Source of the DNA: Isoetes taiwanensis
Lineage: Eukaryota; Streptophyta; Lycopodiopsida; Isoetales; Isoetaceae
Length of the DNA: 64,000 nt
Direction of reading: 5' to 3'
Assembly (NCBI GenBank): GCA_021234155.1
Contig: JAJEKV010000051.1
Coordinates: 9,322,105-9,386,104, forward strand
Shown here: positions 10,429 to 21,143 of the stretch, piece after piece
Layout of the letters: every line of letters starts with the position of its first letter
Position numbering within the stretch: the stretch's first letter is position 1
The notes under the pieces: generated by a model
What the model saw: only the letters and a program-made list of their open reading frames with translations
Databases searched by the model: none
Told to the model about the DNA's origin: nothing
Position numbers and translations under genes: made by a program

Positions 10429-12488
10429 TATGGGCCTTGCATATAATTCTAAATTGCCTTACAAGCCTCTAGAGAGGAATTTTAGAGTGAGAAACTCTAG
10501 AGAGAGAAATCTCATAGAAGGAGGAGGAGGGTGCTAAGAGAAAGAGAGACATCTCTCTTGAACAACTTCCACTTCACGTTCATCATTCTGGAAGAACAAA
10601 AAAGCCACAAGGAGAGTAGAGAACAGACAACCAAATACTGAATTAGCATGTTAATAGTAAGATAGCAATGGCTAAAAGGTAAATGTCGTGGCTCTCAACC
10701 TTTAATCTTGTACACCTTGTAAGCTTTTGTCCATAGATAGTCCTAGATCTACAAGAATGTTAAAAAATGATTTAGACAGAAGTTCAATTGCAAGTGCAAA
10801 ATCTCATAGGATAAATATATTTTTTAATCACCAGACTAGTTCAAGCATTAGCAAGCAATGTTGATTTATATACAGCAAACTATTATATGAGTGGATCTCG
10901 ATTCCTTCATGCTGTTTATGGTACATGGTCATAAATTATAAACTATAAATTCTACAATATAGTATGACATAGTCATCATATAGCACAACTTATTGTTATT
11001 TCGCTTTGTATTTCTAGAGGTAGATTTCTGATTGCTTGAAACGAAGCATCACCAAGTACAAAACCATCAAAATAAGCAAAGCCCAAGCTGAAGCATTAAA
11101 GGACCTTCATTTTAGGAGATTCTATACATTCAGTTGGAATCAATCCAAAATTGCCCCAAGATATTTCTAGATGTACTTTCTATTGATATGGTAGAGATTT
11201 TATAGAAGGCATGACTTTGTTTGGCATGTCATTTGTTTCACATCTGTAAGCTATAATGATAAGTCGTACTTTCTATTAATATGGTAGAGATTTTACAGAA
11301 GGCATGTCTTTGTTTCACATACGTAAGCTACAGTGAGATGTCTGAGCAATCTCAAGGAATTATGTAACTACCATCCCGAATGTTATGGTCAATGGTATAG
11401 GGGCAATCTGCAATGGCTTGACACCTTGTTTTGAAGGTAACTTTCGGTAGTTCAATTGGAAGGGGTAATAAGACAGGTAAGTTTTTTGAAGGAAAGGAAA
11501 AAATAAATATGAGATGGACTATGGACAAGTGGAGAAAAAATGGAGGAGAGGAGGAGGAGAAGGATCATGATAACGAAGATAAAATCAATCTACACAATGC
11601 TATTAGCAAAGTTTTCATAAATTAAGATAAAGATTCAACTAAGGCCTTTGCGACACCTTGTAAATTGCCATATGAAGAGCCACCTTTTTTCACTGCAGTG
11701 CTAGCAGCAACACCAAGATCTCTGGCTCTCATTCTCATTTCCTCTGCCTCTTTTCCTTGCATTAATTTTCTGATTGAAGAACAAATCTCATCCTTCTCAA
11801 TTAGTTCATTGCTAGATATTCTAACTCCAACTCTCCACTTATCTACAATATACTTGCAATTCAAATGTTGCTCTGCCCGAAATGGCCATGCTATCATGGG
11901 TATTCCCATGCTTACACTCTCAATAGTTGAATTCCAGCCACAATGAGTTAAGAATCCCCCAATTGCCCTATGCCTTAGGACTTCTAGTTGAGGAGCCCAT
12001 GATATGATCAATCCTTGGTCCTTTATACTCCTAGAAAGATTATCTAGATAACCATCAGATACATTCTTTATAAAGTCGGGCCTACAAACCCATAGGAAAG
12101 GTTGTTCGCTAGCTTCTAGTCCATGGACAAGTTGTTCCACTTGTTCCATAGACATCCTTGATACACTTCCGAATGAGACATAAAGAACAGAAGAATCTTG
12201 ATGCCTATTCAACCATTGAAGACAGGAAAAATCTTCCGTCCAAGCTTTTGCAACCAAACGTGCACCTTCATCATTAATTGGGAGCAATGGACCTATTGCC
12301 ATGGCATTAGGTCTCCTTGCCCTCAAGGCTTGCAATGCATCATGCTCAAGTTCTTCGAAGCTATTCATCACTACCCATGTTGCCTTGAACATGTCCTCAA
12401 CGCTTTGCAAGGTGAAATCAAGCATGGGGCTAGAGGGCTGTAAGCAGCTCATCATAGTGGGGATGTCACGGAGACCCAGGGGGAGTAA
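10429..12488. repeat. Tandem duplication, second unit (about 2.06 kb)
   Basis: This is the counterpart of 8401-10418. It includes 3' flank of the glycosyltransferase (10429-11621) and its exon 2 up to codon ATG-proximal 12488. It contains an extra local partial duplication near 11195-11340 (repeated words TATTGATATGGTAGAGATTT) not present in unit one. The flank otherwise contains no gene. Confidence 0.9.
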
Positions 12489-13088
12489 ACCAGGAATGCA
12501 AAAGTCAGGTTTAGCGTGACCATGGTCAACACCTGGCGAGGCAAAGCCACGGGTAAGATAAAATTGAATTAAAATTGAATTGAATTGAATTGAATAGAGA
12601 AACAATGAAAATGAATTAGAATAAAACACAGATAACTTACCTTGAGAAAGGTGAGCAATGAGCAAAGCCAGGCTGTTATAGAGGAGAATGGAAGAGACGG
12701 GTATGGTCAAGAGACCAAGGGAAGGAAGGTGCAGTTTGGAGGCGAGCGCAGGGACCCAAGCCGAGCCACTGTCGAATACAATACAACACAATTTTGATTG
12801 AAGGGCTTGGGCGATCTGCTCAATGGGCCGCCGGATGCTCCACTGCTCAGAAGTGAAAAAAGCCAGAGCATTATCCTCGTCTATTTTGGGGTCAGGATAC
12901 GTAACCACGGTGCAGCCCATTGCCGCCAAAGTGCTACTGTCATAGCTCTCGCTGATAGCCGCGGTTATGGCAAATCCCAAGGCCTGCATTCGCCTTGCCA
13001 GCGTTAGCATTGGATTCGCATGGCTTTGCATCGGGAAGAATATAACTAGGGCATGAGGCTGCTTTTGCCCCCTTCCTTCTTCTGCCAT
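11622..13088 (-). CDS. Family-1 UDP-glycosyltransferase (plant UGT)
   Basis: Transfers a sugar, probably glucose from UDP-glucose, to a small-molecule acceptor in the cytosol. The acceptor cannot be told from sequence. Exon 1 is 13088-12641 and exon 2 is 12532-11622. The 108-bp GT-AG intron (12640-12533, phase 1) is a multiple of three without stops, so the unspliced frame stays open (488 codons). The spliced protein is about 452 residues, normal for the family. Catalytic His is about residue 12 (QPHALVIFFP), and its Asp partner lies in FDSGSAW. The complete 44-residue PSPG box is about 328-371: it starts WAPQLEVL, contains HCGWNS, and ends in Gln, with Trp at box position 22, the pattern usual for UDP-glucose users. 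The start is chosen because a TATA box lies about 55 bp upstream. A truncated duplicate lies downstream at 9562-10418. Similarity looks closest to UGT85-like groups, which is an inference. Confidence 0.95.
   Translation of the reverse strand: MAEEGRGQKQPHALVIFFPMQSHANPMLTLARRMQALGFAITAAISESYDSSTLAAMGCTVVTYPDPKIDEDNALAFFTSEQWSIRRPIEQIAQALQSKLCCIVFDSGSAWVPALASKLHLPSLGLLTIPVSSILLYNSLALLIAHLSQGKLSVFYSNSFSLFLYSIQFNSILIQFYLTRGFASPGVDHGHAKPDFCIPGLLPLGLRDIPTMMSCLQPSSPMLDFTLQSVEDMFKATWVVMNSFEELEHDALQALRARRPNAMAIGPLLPINDEGARLVAKAWTEDFSCLQWLNRHQDSSVLYVSFGSVSRMSMEQVEQLVHGLEASEQPFLWVCRPDFIKNVSDGYLDNLSRSIKDQGLIISWAPQLEVLRHRAIGGFLTHCGWNSTIESVSMGIPMIAWPFRAEQHLNCKYIVDKWRVGVRISSNELIEKDEICSSIRKLMQGKEAEEMRMRARDLGVAASTAVKKGGSSYGNLQGVAKALVESLS
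12533..12640 (-). other. Intron of the glycosyltransferase gene
   Basis: The donor is AAG|GTAAGT and the acceptor CGCCAG|GTGTTG on the minus strand. Splicing joins S-Q-G to V-D-H-G, which restores the normal family spacing. It carries a run of AATTG pentanucleotides (about 12571-12596). Confidence 0.88.
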
Positions 13089-13142
13089 AGCTGGAACTGC
13101 CTCCTCTTCTGAACCAGTGGTGGATATTATTGGACATGGATT

Positions 13143-13152
13143 CTATTTATAG
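13143..13152 (-). promoter_or_regulatory. TATA box of the glycosyltransferase gene
   Basis: CTATAAATAG on the minus strand lies about 55 bp before the start codon. This implies a short 5' leader of roughly 25 bases. Confidence 0.7.
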
Positions 13153-13400
13153 GCTCATCGTTTCTTCCCTGCTTGACCATTCCACTCGTCCTTGCCTCTT
13201 TCATAGGAAACTACCTATACCCTAATCGTTTCCCCTTATTCTTTGTCGTTTTGAAGTGTGGGGTTAAAGTCACCACTTGGCCTTTTTGACTAGGAATCTG
13301 CAGGTGGCGCGCATACAGCAGTGCCACCTGTGGATTCCCACTCAGAAATCGCCGGTGGTAACTTTTCTCCCACTGGCCTTCACCACCCAGAAACCCCTGC

Positions 13401-13513
13401 CACGTCGGCAGAGGTATAAAAAGTTTTTGTTTTTGTTTTTTTTAGCAGGGTTGCCTAACCCGCGCTGCCCATTTTCCTGCGATTCTAGCTATGCCACGTG
13501 TCGTGCCACGTCA
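13401..13513. promoter_or_regulatory. Cluster of three ACGT-core boxes (G-box/ABRE type)
   Basis: GCCACGTCGG (about 13399), GCCACGTGTC (G-box CACGTG at 13495-13500) and GCCACGTCAC (about 13505) lie 310-425 bp upstream of the glycosyltransferase start. Such boxes bind bZIP/bHLH factors, for example in abscisic-acid or light responses. A plus-strand TATAAAAAG (13413) in the same place leaves open a divergent transcript. Confidence 0.5.
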
Positions 13514-13750
13514 CCTAAAATATTTTTGAGCCATCCGATTCTCTAATTTCGAATCGTACGGCCAGGGAAAATCAGAAAATGCACAGAAATAACATTCCTT
13601 CTTCCACGATTCTCTTTGGCCGAACCAAACTTTTCTAACCAAACTTTTCTAATCGGCTCTAAGCAACGGGCCATAGCCATCCTCTGTGCTGCCCACATTC
13701 CGAAAAGGCTTTTCTTTGATGCAGGCACAATAGCCACCAAATCCATATAG

Positions 13751-13830
13751 TGGTGCTTGGAATAGGTTTTGGTTGCCATAAGATCTTTGTTGGTGCTTGG
13801 AATAGGTTTTGGTTGCCATAAGATCTTTGT
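13751..13830 (+). repeat. Two-copy 40-bp tandem repeat
   Basis: The unit starting TGGTGCTTGGAATAGG at 13751 is repeated exactly at 13791. No coding role is visible. Confidence 0.9.
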
Positions 13831-16097
13831 TGGCTTCCTGCATAGGCTGTCGGGGATGTCGGCTTTGGCTTGAACAATATTTTTTCCACTGTCCAAAGAT
13901 CCAAGGAGAAGATCGGGTGGATTTTGCAGATTCCAGTTATGCAGAGCTTCATTTCAAAATACCTGGAGGACCTTGCAGAAGCTTGATGGTCTTGCAGATG
14001 CTCACAACGATTTGCAGAAGCCTGGAGGACCCTGCAGAACCTCACTTCATTCACAACTTCTGGATAACATTCAGGTACCGTAGGTTTGTCTTTGTTTAAA
14101 GGATGGAGGATGCAGATGACTTGGAAAGAATTTGTAGCAAAAAATTGTCACGATGATGGCAAATAGTGGACAAAAATGGGCTTTCTAATGTTTATCAGAG
14201 TTATTTTATGGCCTGTAGGTCTCGTTTTTAGAATGTTTAAATTTTTCATGTGGATGGCTGATTATTCAGAGCTGGAGAATAAAGAGATATCTGTGGGCAA
14301 ATGCGACAAACCCCAAAAACATCAGAAGGTTGTCAGCTATTTCCTTCCTCCCTTTCTTTTTCTTCGCATAATAAATTTCGTGTTTTACTTAAGGTCTGCT
14401 ATAATTTGAGTCTGAAGGGCATTTCGTCTTTACCTGTCTGAGCCTTTCATTTCCTTCTTAATCACCACAAGTAATTTCTGTGTTTGGTAGCCATTCTCAA
14501 GAATATCCTTTATCTGCCACTGTCATAGTTTCATATGAAATCACATCAATGTGTCACTTCGTGACCTTAAGAAGCAACAATTGCACGGTATTTTGTTGTG
14601 AGATACTTATAATTCTGAACATAAAAAACTAGTTACTTGATGAGTCTGACAGGTGTTTATCCTTGATAACATACTAGGGATCTTTTTGTACTGCTACTAA
14701 CTCGTCGGAATGTGGTACACGTAGAAGTGGGAGCTTGCTGAGAATTCGAATGGAGACATTGAATACCAAACAAGGTGATAAATTCCCAACTTTTTCTGAT
14801 TCAAAGCAAAGGCTTGATGTTTCTCTTGCTAACTTCTGGAGTTTTCAGATATGCTCGATTTCAAGACATTGCAAATTTGACCCTGCATTTTTCTGAGAAT
14901 TTTGGTGCTAGTCTATACGTAATTACATTGGACTGAAGGGTGAAGCAACACAGGTAGTACAAATTACCAATAAATGAGCCATAATCTAGCTTAGGTTTCA
15001 TAGCTAGCTGTTAAATTAATATAATTGATTATGCAGATAAAGAGGGATAAGTAACTCCTATTGTCTATGAAGCTCTACCAAATCCATCAGAGCACAAGTA
15101 CGTACTGGACCATCTATTGAGTAATTAGTGGTCTCAGTCCTATATTGGAAGTTAAAATGTTTTGAGTTCTGCAGGGCACCAGGTGAACAGAACGTGCCAG
15201 AAATATTATAATTTTATTGGTAAGAGCGTATACCAAGATCTTTGTAGATTGTAGCACCTGGGTGGCAGATATTGGTTGGTATGCAACTTAAATGTAAATA
15301 TCTGCTATTGTTCAATTTCAAGAAAAATTGAGCTGGCAGCTTCAGAATTTTTGATGCTTCACTCTAAAGCCTGGACCAGTGCTAGTACCAGTAACACCTT
15401 AAACAAGCTGCCATATGGGGTGCTATATGAGTGCTGTCAGCATGGGTCCGGACGCCTGCTTTTGCACCCCACCAGCATACTTTTGCCCTATTATATTCAA
15501 TAATAGGTGCATATTAAATTGTTCTATTGACTGATGAGATTGTATCAATCAACCCAGCCAAACATACACTTCTCTAGTGAAATGTAGCATTCTTATTATA
15601 CATGCAGATGCAATAGTTTCCTCAAACAAAACAACAAAGTAAATTACTCTCATGATAGAAGATACCTGAAAATATTTGACACAAACTTGGTAATTTTATG
15701 AACATCTGGAAGGTTGTCGATTTTTTGAGCTTTCCAATGTTGCCTGAAGGAACCAAGGATAGGTTTAGCTCCAAAGTGAAAAGCCTGACACAGAGCTTCG
15801 TTCTGATGAGATGAAGAGCTCTTCAAGAAGAGCTTCGATAAGCCCATGTGGGCAACAAAAGTCTGGCCTGATGCAAGTCGGATCTGGGTTGTGCCATGCA
15901 TTAGCCATTATCCTGCCTTAGCCTTTGCCCTTTGCCTTCCCAATCGATGGCCCCTTGTGATCTACCAGCTACTACTGTTTCGACAACGCCATAGCTCTAA
16001 ACTAAACATTACTACTACTGCATCAAATCTCAACCGTAGGATCAACTGATCGAATCTCAGCCCTCCAATTTAGGGTGTGATTCAAGACATAACCTAA
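13831..16097. other. Gene-free stretch; loose GCAGA-rich repeats near its start
   Basis: At 13930-14045 degenerate units of CTGGAGGACCYTGCAGAA recur. The rest shows no supported gene. A string near 14745-14785 can be read as METLNTKQGD. It might be an eroded upstream exon of the FEN1-like fragment that follows, but this is too weak to annotate. Confidence 0.4.
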
Positions 16098-16560
16098 CTG
16101 CAAGGAATATTCAATAGTATTGTCCGTTTATTGGAGCCTGGGATGAAACCAGTGTAAGTCCTATTTTTTTTTAAGCTTAAAACACTTTGCTGAATGAAAT
16201 TGCACTGGCATATTTTGCATGACCATAGCTATGTGTTTGATGAGAAGCTTCTAGACTTGAAAAAAGCTGAACTTGCAAAAAAGGTAAATAATTGAGAAAA
16301 TTGCTAATCGTAGTTCTTGCCATTTTTGTTGTGGTCCTATAGTCTGGCTATAACTTTAATTCTGAGATTTGGAGTTCTGTGTTTTTAGGGATACAAGGCG
16401 AGAAAAAGCAGCAGCTGAAGAACTTACAAAAGCCAAAGAGGTACGTGGTCATGTTTCTACATATTTCAAATTTGCATAGCATTTACCTGAGTGTTTAATG
16501 TAGGTTGAGGAAGTTGGTGATATTGAGAAGTATATTTAAAGATCTGTCAAGATATGAGCC
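16098..16560 (+). pseudogene. FEN1-like flap endonuclease exon remnants
   Basis: Four exon-like pieces match successive parts of eukaryotic flap endonuclease 1 as I recognise it. Piece 1 (16098-16153) reads LQGIFNSIVRLLEPGMKPV and ends at a GTAAGT donor. Piece 2 (16229-16283) follows an AG and reads YVFDEKLLDLKKAELAKK, then a GTAAAT donor. Piece 3 (16389-16440) has the E-K-A-A-A-E-E-L-T region, but out of phase with piece 2. Piece 4 (16504-16557) reads VEEVGDIEKYI, then a stop, then RSVKI. FEN1 acts in Okazaki-fragment and base-excision repair. Here the frame break, the stop and the absence of the catalytic N-terminal and C-terminal regions indicate a fragment. It could be a decayed duplicate or DNA carried by a transposon. 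Confidence 0.65.
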
Positions 16561-16660
16561 ATAACTTTAGTCTCGCGTGGGGATCCCGGAGGAGGGGATC
16601 CCATTTGGAGATCCCAGAGGGCAGGATCAACCCAAACCAGGGTAAGACTATCCCGCGCCA

Positions 16661-16766
16661 CAAGAATTGCTGTTTACTTGCAATTCTATTGCGTCAGACA
16701 TGACTCCGTGCTGACGCACGTCGGCACGTCTTCCGCAACAGAATTGCAAGTAAACAGCAATTCTTG
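16661..16766. repeat. Nearly perfect 33-bp stem hairpin with a 40-base loop
   Basis: Left arm 16661-16693 and right arm 16734-16766 are reverse complements with one mismatch. The arm starts CAAGAATTGCTGTTTACTTG. The loop has its own GC-rich self-complementarity (CTGACGCACGTCGG). It could be a miRNA-like precursor or a tiny MITE. Confidence 0.85.
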
Positions 16767-16802
16767 TATACGGAAATATCAGGCCGGAGTTTTTTTTGTC
16801 AA

Positions 16803-16892
16803 GAAATTCTTGCCAGCAAAAAATCTCAGGGCGCGCACCCCAGCCGCTCGCCAGGGCTTTCGCCCCGAAATTTTTTTGCCGGCAGAAATTAC
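16803..16892. repeat. Second hairpin, imperfect stem of about 30 bp
   Basis: Left AAATTCTTGCCAGCAAAAAA pairs with right TTTTTTTGCCGGCAGAAATT. Both flank a GC-rich loop (about 16833-16858). It is only about 37 bp from the hairpin at 16661-16766, so the two may be parts of one foldback element. Confidence 0.7.
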
Positions 16893-16899
16893 CTATTTT

Positions 16900-17550
16900 T
16901 AAAGTTGAGCCTAACAGGTGGAGAACCAATCTGTACAAATCTCGAGGACACGAACTTGAAGATGCTAAATGAATTGTATGTGTCAAACTAATAGTGAAAT
17001 TATTGCACATAAAACATTTTTGCTTTGCAAAGACGCATTAGAATTGCAAGGTTATTTCAAGCAGCATGTGGATATAATGGCAGCAAAGAGCAGTGACATT
17101 GTCTGACTTTTTATGGGAGCAATTCTAACTATTGAATTATTCAATGGCATCTTGACCATATATAGATATGCTATTTACTTTCAGCAATTATCAGAAAGAA
17201 ATTCATTCCTTCATCAGAATGTCCAAATCAGAATGTTAGCAAGATTATTCTAGGAATCTGCCTTTAAAATCTTCGCTGCTTCTAAATCGCCATGGCTAGC
17301 TCATTACATTCATATCTGCTACAAATTTACAAAAATGCAAACAGAGTTCATCCAGCAGTTCACTCCCAGTCAAGGGGATATTGCATAATTTCTTTTGAGC
17401 AATATGGTGAGGAAAAATCAAGCAATTTTTACGTGCTTCTTTGTAACAAAACTTAAGAAAACACAAAAACGGTTGAAGGAGTAAAGTTCGTCATCATATA
17501 TTTGAGAATTTCAAGCATGGGTGTAATACCCAGTATATTATTTCAACATG
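16900..17550. other. Gap and presumed 3' untranslated region of the next gene
   Basis: No coding sequence. The part nearest 17550 lies directly after the stop codon of the minus-strand gene and probably includes its 3' untranslated region. No clear poly(A) signal was singled out. Confidence 0.4.
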
Positions 17551-20532
17551 CTATTCTTGCTGCCTAGCCTCAAACGCATTCCAAATTTCTGCAATCTCTT
17601 CTGGTGATAAATTTACAGATCCAGAATTGGCACGGTCCCTATGTCGTGGAGGAGATCCTGTAGGCATCATTGGAGTGCAGGGAACAGACTTCTGATTTGT
17701 TGAGCTCAAGATGAACTCAAAGTTGGGTGAAACTTCATCTGGTGAATCAAAATCTTCAACATGATCTTCTGTAGGAGCTGCAGAAATGACAAGGTCTTCA
17801 TTGGTAGCTATAGATACAGCATCTTCTTCATCTGACAAAAGGAAGAGGTCCTCAATTGACAAATCTACATCGGAGAGCACATCATAATCTTTTTCCTCCA
17901 CATGTTGGTTCAAGCGTTGCTCCTGAGCTTTTGGACTCACTTTGTGTGTTTCCTGACAATGTTTTACTAATATCAAGAAAAGTAGGGAATATGCAGCAAA
18001 ATCAAATTTGTTAATCAAAGCTTTACCATTTCTGAAGTTTTCTTGCACATCTTTGACGCATTCTCTTTTGCGTTCATGTATGGCTTTTGAATTTGGTCTC
18101 CTAAATCAGTGACATCTTCTTTAGCCTCATTAGCAATAATTGATATGACATGTTTCCCAGGATCCATATACAAAATCGCCTTTTTTTCTGACAACCAATG
18201 AACCTTTTTCTTGTTTGTAGGTAGTGTCTCTTCTTTGAACCTTGGCTTCATTTCTGGCTTGGATTCAAATCCTATTGACTCAGCTTCAAATTCACCATTC
18301 ATGCCCTTATGTACAGAGTCATCAGCATCTTCAGCATCATTGTCAAGGTCAATCATCAAGGCAAGCTTTAATGCCATTTTTTTTAGCTTCTTTGGAGCGC
18401 GCTCTAGCAATTCTAAAACTTCAGCATCTGGTGGAGAGTCGGTACCACCGAAATGGTGTGGCATGCACTCTACCTGTTCTATCACGCTAGTCAGGAATGC
18501 TTCTGTAGTTAACAAAGAAGGTTCAGAAACGCCTTTATCAGACTCCAGCACATGCTTGTCCTGACTTAAAAGCTCTATTATTTGCTTATCACTTATTTCT
18601 GAGCTTGAAAGATGAACTTGCTTCAAATTTGTCCCAGCCTCAACTACTGAATCTGCCACAAAGCTATAAATTTCTGGAGCATTCTCACGAGCTTCATCCA
18701 AGAATGAGTAATTTTGAGGAGACCTTAGCCGCTTAGAGCCCGACTTCGGCTCCCCCTTTACTAATTGTGGGGTGTCTGCAGATGCCTTTGGCACTGATTC
18801 CATAGGTGGTTTATAACTCTTAACTGGGGCAGAATAAGCTTCAAGCCCATCTGCAACAGACAGATCCACTCATAAGTTGGTATGATCTTAAAATGCTGTT
18901 TAAAGAAAGCAATGAATTGTTACCTGATGGAAGTTTCTCTTTGGAAAGAGTGCGGCTCCGTTGATGCAGAGAAGATTTGGCAAAGTTGCTGGAAATTTCC
19001 TTCAAGGCTGACCTATCCTCAGCCTAATAAAAATGGAGGACTGTTAAGGCTGCAACTTAGGAGTTACTGGTTTCGTATTACAAGGTGCAAATGCTGATTA
19101 GTACTGCAATCTTATGAGATAAACAAGGTTGTAACATCTGTTTTTGCTAGACTCTAGTATTTGAAGACACTATAAAGAGTTATGCGTTTCCTAGCTCATG
19201 TTACTTAATGCCGTATGACGATGTGACACAGGTTGTAAAAGAGCAATGCATACCTGTTTTTTTTTGCTAAGACTCTAGTACAGTATCAAGAGTTATGCAT
19301 TTCTTTACTACCGTTACTTAATGCTGTAACCTATGACAATTTGATAAATAGCAAGGTGATAATTGAACAATGCAATGTGGCCTCTTTGCTAAGACTCTAG
19401 CATCTGCTATTTATTGGAAGAGAAACAATTTTTTAGAAAGGAATCTATAGCAAATATGTGCCAAACAACTTTGTAATCTGTGATACTAAGAAAAATCTAA
19501 GGAGAAGAAGAGGAAGAAGGATTTTACCTTTGCGCCAACATTGGTAGCATTCATGGATTTGAAGGAAGGAGGCTGGACAGATTGCTGCTGATTTTGGGAG
19601 GCCCATTCTGCTTTGTTCGGAGAAGGTTTGCGAAGAAGAGAAGCCAGAGTCTCGCTAGATGGACCAAAATGAGAGCCTCTTCTACCGGGAGATCTCCTAT
19701 TTGGAGATGACCTTCTTCCTGGAGATCGCCTATTGGGAGAAGACCTTCTGCCTGGCGATCGCCTGCCAGGAGATCTCCGGCGCTGGGGATTCTTAACACC
19801 GTACTCGCTTAACACACTGCTAAACCTTGCTTCCGGTAAAAATGGTTTCGCAGATTGATTCTCGCCTCCTAGAACTGATTTCAATGCTGAAAATCGACTG
19901 TATTGCAACGCTGAAAACCGAGAAGAAATGGGCTCCTCGTCCACCGTTTTGGGCGCCGGAATTTTTCCCAAACTGTCGGTTTGAGCTGCTTGGGATTTGG
20001 GCTTTGCCTCTTCTTTCTGGGAAGAATGCTGTTGCTCTTCATTTGATTCACATGGGGCACATTCAGAAGATATTTGTACAGATTCCTGTTGGATTTCTTC
20101 CAAACCTGATTGATTTCTGACTTCCATGGAAGATCCGGGCTTTTCGTATGCATTTGTATCTCTGTTACAAGCTTTGGATGGACCAGCTGAATCTGTTCTG
20201 TTAATTTCAACGTGCTCTGTTTTTGAATCCTTGCTAAAAGGGGTTTTAGATGCACTGCTTGATCTTCTAGGGGAAACCGGCTTTTCGAAATCAGGCAAGC
20301 CGTTTGGTCTCTTACAAGCAGCTCCTCTTTTCTCTTCTGCATGCAATACCTTCCGTCCTCTGCAATGCTTTTCCAATTTTAAAATCCTACTGGGGACCTC
20401 AAAATCTACATATGCAGCATTGGTCATGGAAAATGTGCTCTTCTTATTTGACTGCTTCCTTTTGCTCTTGCCTCGGAAGAACCTGTGGCATTTGGGCGAT
20501 TTTCCGTGCGACTTACTAACACACAATCCCAT
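17551..20532 (-). CDS. Uncharacterised four-exon protein, MGLC N-terminus, SPGRR repeats
   Basis: Exons are 20532-19528, 19023-18924, 18850-18027 and 17952-17551, all with GT-AG borders and matching phases (0, 1, 0). They give about 776 residues ending in IAEIWNAFEARQQE. The start is the second Met of the open frame because it gives Met-Gly-Leu-Cys-Val-Ser, a classic N-myristoylation plus palmitoylation context, so membrane attachment is likely. A Lys/Arg-rich segment follows (residues 10-30). Then come long Ser/Pro/Glu-rich, probably disordered regions, and a basic repeat block (about residues 255-290) of five to six SPGRR/SPNRR units, possible kinase or 14-3-3 sites. Later parts are acidic (SDVDLSIEDLFLLSDEEDA). 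I recognise no catalytic domain. The clean splice structure over 2.3 kb of coding sequence argues for a real, expressed gene. Confidence 0.82.
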
Positions 20533-21135
20533 CTTTTTCTCGCTTGTCAAAGCGATTCAATAAGAAAACATCGAATGCCTGATCAATCCAGCTGGGTCCC
20601 AGTAACCCAGTACTGTAAAAGACTAGAATTTGTACAAAAACTGAGATCCGTTGGGCAAACAGAGATTTTGATGAAGATTTTTGAACAAAAACGAAAGCAA
20701 GGAATGAAAAGCTTAGAAAATGAGAGAATAGAAGCTTATCTGGAGAGCGGATTATCAGAAAAAAAGTGCTCGATCAGCTGCGGTTAGAGGAAAGCCATAG
20801 AATTTGGATCGGATCCGATTATTCCACTGGAAAAAAGCATCTGCGCAAGGTTGGTGGATAGATCCATAAGGTTGCTGCGGAGGCGCTGGAAGAGCCCACC
20901 AGTTCTGAAGCTCCACTAGTACACCATATCCCCTTTCTCTCGGAACAGAAGAACAGGGCCTGCTTTTGCAGTGCAGACTTGCTTTTTTGAATTCCTTGCT
21001 CTATGTGGATTCCCAGTCACACTTGTGTGTGTGTTGCATTTAAATGCTTAAGGGAGGGAATCCTTTTTCAAAATTAGCCTATTTTTGTCACCTAGTGTAA
21101 GTCTTCCTTGTGGCTTCTTCTTATCTTGGCCTTGG
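20533..21135. other. Upstream region of the minus-strand gene; no other gene
   Basis: Presumed 5' leader and promoter of the gene ending at 20532. No clear TATA box was found. The short plus-strand open frames here mirror the start of that gene or run into flank. Confidence 0.4.
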
Positions 21136-21143
21136 GCTGGGCA

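Noticed and set aside
9605-12519. Plus-strand open frames of 70-93 codons opposite the UGT copies
   Set aside because: They are antisense shadows of the glycosyltransferase coding sequence, and similar in both duplicates for that reason.
13277-13546. Plus-strand 89-codon frame in the UGT promoter region
   Set aside because: It overlaps the ACGT-core box cluster and reads like random GC-richer sequence. A divergent transcript is possible but unsupported.
19551-20563. Alternative-frame open stretches within the Met-Gly-Leu-Cys gene
   Set aside because: The chosen frame has matching splice phases across four exons. The others stop or lack splice continuity.
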